64,000 nt of DNA from the NCBI GenBank assembly GCA_902729315.2, contig LR746280.1:805001-869000 (forward strand), written 5' to 3'. This document shows positions 50,340-60,380 of this stretch, piece by piece. This stretch comes from Spirodela intermedia. Lineage: Eukaryota > Streptophyta > Magnoliopsida > Alismatales > Araceae. Both the position numbers and the translations under genes were made by a program. Under the pieces are notes generated by a model. It worked only from the letters and a program-made list of their open reading frames with translations, had not been told where the DNA came from and ran no database searches. How positions within the stretch are numbered: the stretch's first letter is position 1; each line of letters opens with the position of its first letter.

Positions 50340-52510
50340 GATTGAATGTGTAGTAAATTTTGATAGAACTATTAACATAGATTTATGGAAAAAGAGAGTG
50401 AAGGCAATTCACGAAGCATTTTATAAAAAGAAAAATTAGTTGATGAAGATTGAAATGAATTATATTTGAAAGTAATAAGTACAATCCAATTATTTCTGAC
50501 TGATGAGGTAATGAATAGCATTTTCAGAATAGAAATTACTATTTATTTATGGAAGAAATTAAAAATGTTACACCTATAATTTTATTATAAATATAAAATA
50601 TGTAAACTCGTAATTATATGACTGAAGTATGTGCAATGAAATAAATATGTTAGACAATGTGGATACATTAAATAAGTTGATCTCACAACTTCTTAGTTTT
50701 AAAGTTAAGTTGGAGGAAGAAAATCAATTGTTCTTCTTCTCTTATTGTTATCTCAATTTTATAATCACTTTGTGGCAATTATCTTATGTGGCAAAGACAA
50801 TTTGAAGATGAAAGAAGTTAAATCTACATTACTATCAAATGATGTTAAAAAAAATAAAATTTACAAGTATTGAGTGTTTGATAATAAAAGGTTTAAGCCA
50901 AGAAAGAAGGTAGAAAAATAAAGGTGGCAAAAAATCATTTCAACCCAATTTAAATGGTAATGGTAGATGTCACTATGACTAGTAATAAGGTTGTTGGAAA
51001 ATTGACTATTTAGAAACTTTGTGATAAGTTTAAATAGGAGGACATACTATGTGGAAGCTACTGTCAGTATTGACTCAAAAATTGAATGAGATGTTCTAAA
51101 TTTTTCTTAGGCACCGATTCTTTATTCTATTTGATGCTTGTGCATCTCATGATGGACGGAAACTTCTCATAAGCAATAGTATCAAGTGTAAAATGATAGG
51201 CTAATAATAATAAAAGTTAGGATGCTTGATGAAGTAGTTAAAACTTTGATATATGTAAGGTATGTATATGCCTACATAGAAAGTTTTATCTTTTAAGTTC
51301 ATTACATGCAAATGATTATTTTTACATCGGTGTTAATTGTATTTCGAAAATAAAAATTCGTATTTAATTGTTATAAATAGAGAGAAAATTAGATTTTTAT
51401 ACAATTTGATTGGTTTTATCTATGTGATGTAACAGATACATCATATTTTGAAGAAACCCTTATGAGATGGGAGAGCAGCATGCTAAACATCGTACTCTTA
51501 GGAGGGACCGTGTCATGTCAAATTCATAGCTAAGCTGACCATCTATCTGCCATAAAAGCAAGAGCTTGGAAAACGGGTGGCAGCAGTTCGATTGCAACTC
51601 GGAATGAGTTCGGTGAATACTTGGGCTTCTTCGCCTCGTCCTCGAGTAGACTTGTGAACCTTTCTGTTACTTCCAAAGTCCTTTTCTTTTGTTTGAATAA
51701 GCGAATGAGAATGGCAGGCTTGTAGTCACTCTCTCGCTTCATTGCGTTCGTTTATCGCAGGTGTCACTCGGGATCCGTGGTGCCTTTGTATTTAGAGAGA
51801 TGATGCTATCATGTTGTTTATTACATGCTAGGCTTGAAAAAAAGAGATGCTAGAATTCTACAACTATGAGAAGCTTATGAAATTGATTTTTGTACATTAT
51901 TTATTCTTGGTAAACAATGTAAAGTTAACATTGCAGCTGTTATTATGAAAATTAAAGTATTTTGTCATTGTTATAGATGACTTCTCTAGATTAGTATGAT
52001 CTATTTTTAAAACACAAGCGAGAAATGCTTGATTCATATAAAGACTAAAAATCTAAAGTTGAAAAATAAAGAGAAAAACATATAAGATTTTAAAGAAGAT
52101 ATAGTTAGTCACGACTATTACTCAAACACCCCAGCAAAATATGATAATTAAAATAAAAACATTGTTTGAAAGAACACAATATATCAGAGCATTTATACAG
52201 CTTTCAAAGTAGTTTTGAGTTGAGGACGTCATCACAACATATTATTTAGTAAACTTATCTCCTTAAACATCACTTAGATACAAGACAATTAAGTTTGGTT
52301 AGTAAACAAGTAAAATAATTTTATCTATAATTTTTTAGATGCCACACTTATGTTTTAATATAAGATAATAAGCGGACAAAAGGAGATGCTAAATCAAAGG
52401 AATGTATTGCGTTAAGATATAAACATGATGTCAAGAGTTATAAATTTATGCAATCCAATCATTCATAAAACATTGCTCAATGATATTCGATGAAATGCCA
52501 GTGTTGGAGA
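50340..52510 (+). mobile_element. Decayed Ty1/copia element (gag, protease flank, integrase)
   Basis: Three-frame reading shows copia pieces in the right order. There is a gag start (IDLWKKRVKAIHE, about 50385), LTDEVMNSIF (about 50497), LKMKEVKSTLLSNDVKKN (about 50800), a region upstream of the integrase with DEVVKTLIYVRYV (about 51228), a pre-integrase stretch (about 51290-51470), the zinc-binding end LGKQCKVNIAAVIMK (about 51907), the integrase core YFVIVIDDFSRLV (about 51958), a TPQQN block (about 52125) and YYLVNLSP (about 52240). Frames are broken by many stops and shifts. I find no reverse transcriptase and no clear LTR pair. It is interrupted at about 51470-51825 by unrelated sequence. 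Confidence 0.85.
51470..51825 (-). other. Unidentified fragment nested in the copia remnant, with a 70-codon ORF
   Basis: Copia similarity stops at about 51470, inside the pre-integrase domain, and resumes at about 51830. The inserted 350 bp is richer in GC and carries an intact minus-strand frame at 51530-51742 (70 aa, beginning MKRESDYKPAILIRLFKQKK). The frame contains ERFTSLLEDEAKKPKYSP and ELLPPVFQALAFMADRWSA stretches and looks protein-like. I do not recognise it. It may be a captured host gene exon, a processed fragment or a non-autonomous transposon. Confidence 0.5.
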
Positions 52511-52519
52511 AAACCCAAC

Positions 52520-54640
52520 GTAATGGTAATACTTTTTGATTAAAGTGGAGTTCAATGAATAGTCATACAGAGTTTGTAGAAATTCAGATAATTTTACGAA
52601 TTAATATGATCATTTTTATTAATCAGATTATAAGTCTTTGAAGAAGAAAAGATGTTAGGGTTTTGCTTACAGCGACTTTTGTTGTTCCTGTCCTTCTGAC
52701 TTCGCTAGATTTTTGTATATTTGCTGGAGGAAATAACATCGGCTATGTGGGTAAATTATAACATCCTTGTTTTTCAACAATAATGGCGACCTTCTGCCTT
52801 TAATAGAGGGGGACCTGCTGACTACCTGGAGGAAAGCTTCTCCCAACCCAGGGATCGCTCAGCGAATCCCGGGTTTGCAGCGGACGAGGCCCCGCGGGGA
52901 AGACCTCCTTCCTCGCCGTCCTACAGTCCCTGCTCCTCAGAGTTAAACGAGGGGCATTTGTATCCTCCTTTCAGTCACCCACAAAGATAAACCTCGTCAC
53001 GCATTGGCCATTCCTTGGGAGGATGATCAGAAGAGAAAACCCTAATTTTCATCTCCCAGTGGGAGACTTCCGAGTAGATCCGGACATGCTCAGAGGATAG
53101 CGAGGGCAAAGGCCGTTGAAGCCCTGCTTTCCTTCCCCATGGACGTCGCCACGATGCATGACGCCGTCTGAGGAGAGATCCACGCCTGTAACCAAAAGAG
53201 AAAGAACAGCGTAAGCACAATACAGCGTCCCTCGAGGAGACGTCGTACCCGACTTCGCCTGCAGACTTGGCGGCAGGCAGAGGTTGTGGTTGAAAGGCGC
53301 GTCTGGAGGTCACAGGCGAGAGAAGCCGAGTAAACCAGAAGGTGGAGTTGGGTGCGGAGCATGGAAGAAGCGGAGGTTAATGGAGTGGGCAATTAGCTTG
53401 AAGGACCTGAAGGGCATGGCGTAGGGAGGCGGCGTTTAAAGAGCTCGGAGACCAAAAGGGTACAAGCCATCGGATCCGACCGCCTCCACTCTCGCCCAAC
53501 TGAGACAAAGCTGGCAGTAGAAACAGCTAGATGAACAACAGAAGGTTTCCATTAGAATTATACTATTTCTAACAGTCTGGATCCTGTAAAGACCAGTGGG
53601 CTGCCGAGCAGCACACTTTTGGGGCGGGGCGGAGTAGCAGCGTATGAAACGTCCTCTCCGGGCTTTTCCGAATCCCCCCCAGCCACATTCTGTGGGGGAA
53701 AAGGAAGTCGGGGGGATCTCCGTGCCCTACAAGAACACGAGATGGGTCAGTGGCAGAAAACCCGAAAGCACTGTCGAGCATCCAAAAGATAACGCTTTAC
53801 CAATCACTAGAGGATATGTTGCCCCCTTGCCGAGGATACAGTACCGAGGCTATGCACAGAGGCCCCGAATCTTGCAGGGTGCGGCAGCTCGCTATGATGT
53901 CCGGGGCAGGAGCTGTTTGATCCGGAAGTCTAGTTGAAGAACTGGTCTTCCTAAATCGAGTGCGGCTAGGCTGCCCTTAAAAACCCTGCTGGTTTCCGTA
54001 GGGATGGGGGCGAATAGCCGGACGGAGAGATGCCCCCGCCTTTTCTTTTTGCTTTATTATTTTTTATGGAAGAGTGACTCTTCATTGCCCTCTCTCATCG
54101 AGAAAGAGCGGGAGAGGAGTGCCACAATATCTATCCCGAGATTTGTCAGAGATCTTCATAATAGATTTCGCTGAGATCATCAGCCAGTCCTCCCCTTCCC
54201 AACACTGCGTTCCCTGGAACTGTGCAGGAGGAAAGGGGGTCGAGGAATGACCAGTTTCTATCCTTGATCGTCCCCGTCTTCTGTCTCCTCCCGAGTTTCT
54301 TGCCGCTAAGACCTCTCCGCTCAGAAAGGGCTGGGTTTTCCCAGTTTTGCCCGCCGGGTTCTTGAGGGGAAAAAGGTGCGAGAGACGCGAGGGTGGGAAG
54401 AAAGCGAGGACTCTTTGTCTGCAGCGTGGGAGAAAAAACTGCTGCGAGAGACGCGAGCCAGCAGTATATGGAGAATCCGGATTTTTTGGTGGCGACGATA
54501 ATTGCGGAGAGAAGCAGATGGAGATGATGGGGAGGGCAGGGGTTCAGAAGGAAAGGAGGGATGGACCCCCAAAAGCCTGCAACACGGGTGAGGCTCTGCT
54601 CCCTCTCCTCGTTGTTTCTTTTCCCTCCTCCCACAGCCCT
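52520..54640. other. Unassigned GC-rich spacer
   Basis: Composition changes sharply at about 52800 from AT-rich retroelement DNA to GC-rich sequence. Minus-strand frames of 100-112 codons at 52975-53392, and others at 53569-53937 and 54146-54634, overlap one another and show no domain. It could be distal ATH1 promoter or a non-coding transcript; nothing definite can be called. Confidence 0.35.
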
Positions 54641-56679
54641 TCCTCCCTCTCTCTCTCTCTTCCCCGACTGGTGGTGCAGCTTCTATATGCCCTGTATATT
54701 TCTCTCTCCCTCGGAGGCGAGCTTTTGGGAGTGGGCCGTGTACATCGCTATCTGCTAAAGCTCTCCTGGCTCGTTCCCGCAGGTGTTCTTTCCCTGCTTT
54801 GGCTCATTTCGCTGGAGAATCACGCCGGTTTCATCCTCGCGAGAAGAAGCCAAAAATCAGCTCCCTTCTGGTTCCACGGAAAGTCGGCACAGCGCAGCCC
54901 GTCACCTCAAAATTTCTGGTTTGTTTACTCTCTCCGTTGTCTTACTCTCTCCTTGCGTCCTCGAGAGGTAACAAGAACATGAACGGGGCGAGGAGGAGCT
55001 GGGCATCTAGTGACCTGGAAATGACCGGTCCTCTGTGTTCGGCTTGGAACCTCATTCCTAATCAATCATATGACCGGGAGGAGGAGCATCCCTCCCGTGA
55101 TTCCTCTGCCGCGGGGGCATTCCATGCATGGGCTTTTTGGGTGTCTCGCACTGTTCTTGGTTTTTAATATTAGCCCTCTGGCATCCTGCTCTGCTTGCAT
55201 GGAGCGCTCCTGGCCGGGCGGTGAGAATGGCAGATTCGGGCTATTTTATTCTCCGATCAATCATAGGGCGATTAAACCCAGGTTTCTTTATTACGCCGAT
55301 CAATCTCTTTTTGTCCTTGTTCTTCTCACGACGATGCCCACTTCACAGAGAGTTAGAGAGAGAGGGCTAGACTGACAGCGAGTAAGAGAAAGAGAGAGAG
55401 AAGGGGGGGGGGGGAGGGTAGAGTTGGCCTCATGATTCCCCTTGAGCTCTGGACCCCTCTTGGAAGGGCGAAAGGAAGGGCAAATTTCTCTCTGGAGGAG
55501 TCAGCGGAGAAAATCTACCCATTCCATCTGATGTTTGCATATTTCTTTTCCTCTGGGAGGAAAGCAGCGGAGGTGATAGATGCCTGGCAAAGTTAGTACG
55601 CGCTTTTGTTTTGTTGCCTATTTTTGGGTGGCGAGCGGCCTCACCGTTTGGCGGGCACTCGACGAGGCCGCCGCTTCCTTCTTTGAAAGGGCCTTGCGGG
55701 TTGGATTCCCATGCCCGCTCCCCCGCGAGCTCCGCCGTCATCACTCTTCTTCCGTCAGCGCCTGAGAAGGATGACCCACTTCTGCCTGGGTATTATTCGG
55801 TGTTCTTCCTCCCTGGCGGCTCGGCCTGACAAGAGAGCAATCAGTTAGTCGGTCCTGTTCTTATATATCCCCCTTGTCTTTCTCCTCCTCCTCCCCTTTT
55901 GTTATCTGGATGTCTCCAGTTTACCGCCATGGCGGGCTTCGCTTCCTCTGAGTTCTTCCCGAGCAACAGCCGTAGATTGGTTGAATTCTTCCCTCGGATC
56001 TTCAGTCAACCTCGCCTTCGGCGTTTTCTGGGTTTCTCCGTCTTCGTAGCCGTCAGTCTGATATTGCTCACCTTACTTCGATCCTCTTGAAGGTCGAATA
56101 CGTCGTCTGCGTTTCCAGTTCCCTTCGCCTTCCCGGAGCTTGGGCTTCTGCTCCATCGCCAACCAGATTCTAGTTTGATATTTAGACTGTACTTATGGTG
56201 CCAATTTATCATCTCGCAAGCCCTTTTTTGTGACCTCTCTCTCTCTGTCGATTCAATACGGATCACCAAAGCCAGTTTAGTACTAGTCCCCAACTGTGAT
56301 GATTATTTGAATGCAGGATTGATTTATGCATACTTCGTTCATCCTCTTCTGATATCTGCACTGGCTCCTTCGCTTTGTGCTTTATAAATCTTGCAGTTGA
56401 TCATTGAGCAAAGCCTTTGTCACTCAATCTACAGCTTCCGAGTGAGCTTTGGAACGGAGGTCAAACTTTCTAATTTGGGCCTAAAATAGCTGGAAAGGCG
56501 GCGGTTTTGCGACCTAAGGTCGGATTATTGTCTACACATTTTATCGAAGGCTGGTGAATTATTCAGGAAAAGCCGTGGAACTGATGGCTTGAGCCACTCA
56601 GAGGAAACGGTCAACGCGGCCTTGTTAAGATCCGGCCAGTCCTGAAGATACGGCCACCGAGCTTACGTCGCCCTGAGAT
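54641..56679 (+). promoter_or_regulatory. ATH1 promoter and long 5' leader region
   Basis: This contains CT runs near 54646-54662 and 54701-54712, a GA/G-run at 55382-55419, and a TATA-like CTTATATATCC at 55860-55870 about 30 bp upstream of several ATG triplets. Candidate leader intron acceptors include TTGCAG near 56397. Arabidopsis ATH1 is known to have a long leader with upstream ATGs, and the same arrangement is plausible here. The transcription start is not proven. Confidence 0.5.
55929..56090 (+). other. Candidate upstream ORF (53 aa, membrane-type) before ATH1
   Basis: ATG in a near-ideal context (ACCGCCATGG) opens a 53-codon frame, MAGFASSEFFPSNSRRLVEF..., ending in a hydrophobic stretch (FLGFSVFVAVSLILLTLL) after a basic patch (PRLRRF). 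It starts about 60 bp downstream of the TATA-like site and 751 bp upstream of the ATH1 start. If it lies in the ATH1 leader it should reduce translation of the main frame. It could instead be a small membrane-peptide gene. Confidence 0.4.
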
Positions 56680-58646
56680 ATGGAGAACGACATATTCAGT
56701 GCATCACTGCCGATCACATATCGGGGCGCCATGGGCTTGGATGCGCATGGGTTTTCGAGCTCCCTCATTCACACCAATGAGCTGGAGGATACCAGTCAGA
56801 GGGGAGCAGTAGTCATGGGGAATCATCCTCTGTTTCTGTCTTTCCAAGAAGAAGCCATGGGCAACCTTCATTTGACCGGCCATGAAGGCATGATCGGCCC
56901 AGAGATCCGAGTCTCGAGGGAGAGCTCCTTGCCGTCCGCCTCATTCGACGGTCTTCTTCCCGGAAACCCTAATTTGCAGGATGATATCATGGGGGCCGCC
57001 ATTCCCGCCGTTTCTGTGCTGTCCTCGGAGGATATCAGGACCTTCATTTCCAACAACAGCTCGTCGAATTCAACGTCCGTGACCTGCGCGTACGGCGTGG
57101 AAGAGATGGAGTTCTCCGGTCCGAGAAGATATGTGGACGCCAATGGACAGCTTAGCTATGGAGGAAGCTATGACGAAGTGATGGGACATCAAGTTCTTCC
57201 TGGTAGAAGTCTGGCGACAGTTCGCCCGTCTTGCCATATCCTCTCAGGTTCTAGCTTCAATCCAGAGAAGACCTACTCGTACTCCGCGCTGAACAACGAA
57301 CTTTCTCTGACCCTCGGTTCTAGCCAGTCCGTTATGAACCTCCACGGTGTCCCCGATCAGATATCGGAGGATAGCCGGTGCGGGGAGGCCTCAGAACTAC
57401 TGGTCTGCTCTCAGATCGTTTCCCATTCGGGAAACGGTGCAGGTCCCGGGATGCGACGAGGAGCGAGAGACCATCATCCTAGGGTTGTTGGGCATCCACT
57501 AGAATCAAGATACATGTCCATGGTGGAGCAAGTCCTAGCCGAAGTGGCCGGCTATGCGCTGGAGAATCTGAGCGAGCTCGATGATCCATCAGCGTGGATC
57601 GAAGATGGGACGAGGTCGTCCTTTTCCTCTAGCTGTTCATCTAAGAGAGGGGCCTCCGCCTCCGCGAGTTCCAAAGACTTTGCTCATTCTCCTGGAGACG
57701 TCAGATCTCACGGCTACGTGGAGAAGACGGACCTGATCACCCTACTGGAGGCGGTATGCTGCTCATCACTGCTTCCATATTGCCGAAGCATTGAAAGCTG
57801 TCGTTTGGAATTAATTGACCTCCGTGATGAGCTTGCGCTGGCTTCTCTCTCTGTTGATGGCAGGTTGACGGCGGCTACAATCGGTGCCTGGTTCAGATGC
57901 ATTCCGTCATGTCCAAATTCCAAGTTGCGACCAGTTCTGGTGTGGCTCACACGCCCGCTCGGCTGGCGCTGAGAGCCATCTCCCGCTTTCACGGGTCCCT
58001 GCGGGATAAGATCACCACTCAGATTCTCTCAGCCGGCGAGCATGCCGGTGGCGGGCGAGGGGCAGCGGGGGAGAAGGAGAGGTCCATCGAGTCCTCCATC
58101 CACAAGCAGTGGGCCTCGCAGCAGCTGAGGAGGAACGACCAGCAGACGTGGAGGCCTCAGCGGGGATTGCCCGAGAAGTCCGTCTCAGTTCTGCGGGCGT
58201 GGATGTTTCAGAATTTTCTGCACCCGTGAGTAGCTCCAGTCGTCCATCTTTCGTCGCCTCAAAAATATTTCTGAGACGCAGCGTTGACTTTCACCCTTCT
58301 TCCTCCTGCTCTCAGATATCCTAAGGACAGCGAGAAGCATCTGCTCGCCATCAAGAGCGGGTTGACTCGGAGCCAGGTGCTTTTCATCTCGCCGAGTCTC
58401 TCTTGCCTTGAATCTTTCTTTAACCGATCGATCCCTTCGTCTCTGGGCTCGGGGCTTTCTGTATCTTTTGCCTGATCCTTCTTGGGTTCCTGCCAGGTGT
58501 CCAACTGGTTCATCAATGCCCGGGTGCGTCTGTGGAAGCCGATGATAGAGGAGATGCACTCGGAGGTCAGCAAGAAGAACCAAGCGCAGGAGGGGGCCGG
58601 GGATCGCAGGGGCCGCCCGTGCGCCGGCGGCCAGCGAGTTGGCTAA
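56680..58646 (+). CDS. ATH1: BELL-type TALE homeodomain factor, ATH1-like
   Basis: Four exons (56680-57753, 57864-58225, 58316-58376, 58497-58646) join to 548 aa. The Ser-rich N-terminus includes [13 protein letters not shown]. The SKY region reads [20 protein letters not shown] (about 275-294). The BELL domain follows ([20 protein letters not shown], then [17 protein letters not shown]). The homeodomain (about 454-518) has [20 protein letters not shown], the PYP loop insertion and [32 protein letters not shown] and [10 protein letters not shown] are closest, from memory, to Arabidopsis ATH1, which pairs with KNOX proteins in the shoot meristem, promotes vegetative growth and FLC, and controls boundaries. 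All introns are short GT-AG, at positions usual for BELL genes. The C-terminus ends soon after the homeodomain. Confidence 0.94.
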
Positions 58647-58824
58647 CGATGGTTATGGGCATCTTTAATCGACGTTTTGAATGATTCCCCCTGCCCATCC
58701 GATTCCTGAATATCTTGGCGGGGTCTTTTCTTAATACAAATGTCCATCCAAGTGCCGCTGCTGCTGCGTTCAAGCATATTTCTGGAAATCCGCTTCTGCG
58801 GTAGTTTCATAAGTCCCAATTCCC

Positions 58825-58828
<4 letters not shown>

Positions 58829-58862
<34 letters not shown>
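58829..58862. repeat. GA microsatellite downstream of ATH1
   Basis: A pure (GA)n run of about 34 bp lies about 185 bp beyond the ATH1 stop, so it is possibly in the 3' UTR. Confidence 0.95.
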
Positions 58863-58864
<2 letters not shown>

Positions 58865-59249
58865 TTTAAGTTTTCCGGCCATTATATGCCAAGGATCTTT
58901 GTAATCTTCGATGTGGTTAGGAAGATGAACAGGGCATTGTGTCTGAAACATCCTCGGACTTTTAGCGACATTGTGTGGTTTATGAACATTTGTTAGGCAC
59001 TGGACGTATGGTTACATGCGTGGGCCATGCACGTCACATATGAAATGCAACCAAGATCATAAACTATTAAGAAAGGGTTCACTTTGTGAAGGTGATCATG
59101 AGGTGAAGGAATTCCCCCCTTGTGTGCTGATTTTGAGTCTCAAATCTAATATAGTGTGGTCTGATCATGAGGAAGGCAACGAACTCCTTCCAATGGTGGC
59201 AAGACCATAGGCAGAGATGACAGAACCTCATGTGGTCTGAGTGATTTAA

Positions 59250-60380
59250 CATGATATCAGAGCCAACTAGGTGTGTGTAGCCCCAACTTCTCCTAAATAC
59301 TGGAGTGTTTCGCTAGCCATACAACCTTGGTTTACCTGTAGATGTTGGTCATCAAAGTTTTGTTCCCTAATTCATGATCTGTCTTGTTGAAGAAGTTTTT
59401 TGTGGGAATTTATTATGGTAATGGCCAAAGCGTCTTTGGGTATAGGCAATTAGGCAATATGCAGTTTCTTATCAAACCCATATTTAATCCCTCAAATTGG
59501 TCTCATTTTCTCTACTTAGAAAAAGAGAGCATGTTATTGGTGGTTGAGAGAAGGGTAATTTTATGTGAGATGTTGTTTATGACATCACCTTCATTGTCCT
59601 CATGAGAGCTCTCTAGATTATACTTAGAGTTGCCAAATATCCCAAATGAATTTAAAAGGACAAATTTATCTAAGTTGTTTTGACTAGAAGAAGAAAAAAT
59701 AATTATTTTTTGAAATTAGCACTTGAATCATCAAATCTAAGTTTTAGATTGTAAAAGGAATATGATGTAATGATAAAAATATGGTTTTGGAGCACTATGA
59801 TAGTTGAAGTCAACACAAATGATCTATTTTTGCAAACAACAAAGGATATATGAGAAAAAGAAGTCATTCTTAAGAAAATGATGAAGCCCAAATTTTTAGA
59901 GTAATGACTAAGGCGATGGCCTTGACACAAGGAAACAAATATGACACATAGTATGCAAATGAATTAGAGTCCTTATGGTAAGCAATTGATAGATGTAGAC
60001 CTATTAAGAACAACAATTTGGATGGTGATATATTCTTATAATAATTTATAAAGCAAGATAAATTTACAAATTCTTAATTAGATTCAATCATAAGTATGAC
60101 CAAGTTAGACCCCATATCTTAGGGAGAAAAATAATACAAGGCCTAAAGGAAGTGTTTGCAATCATAAGAACTGAAGAGAATAAGAAGAGTCTTATGATTG
60201 AATCAAAATATTAATAAATTTGCATTTGAGGCAAAATATAAGAATAAGAGATGATCATCAGTATATCATGGCCAAAAAGTGAAGAAAAGTGACTAAAGAA
60301 ACAACCTATAGTGCTCACATTGTAAATGAGTTAAGACATACTTGTGATCAATGTGATAGGGTTAATGAGAAAGTCCAAAT
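59250..60380 (+). mobile_element. Second Ty1/copia remnant: primer-binding site and gag
   Basis: TGATATCAGAGCCA at about 59255 matches the usual copia primer-binding site complementary to initiator tRNA-Met. Broken gag follows on the same strand: NTNDLFLQTTKDI (about 59815), YANELESLW (about 59955), HILGRK-like and LKEVFAIIRTEENKKSLMIES (about 60130-60205), and a zinc-knuckle trace (CSHCK, then RHTCDQC) at about 60315-60360. Stops and shifts interrupt every block. Nothing downstream can be assigned to protease, integrase or reverse transcriptase. Confidence 0.78.
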
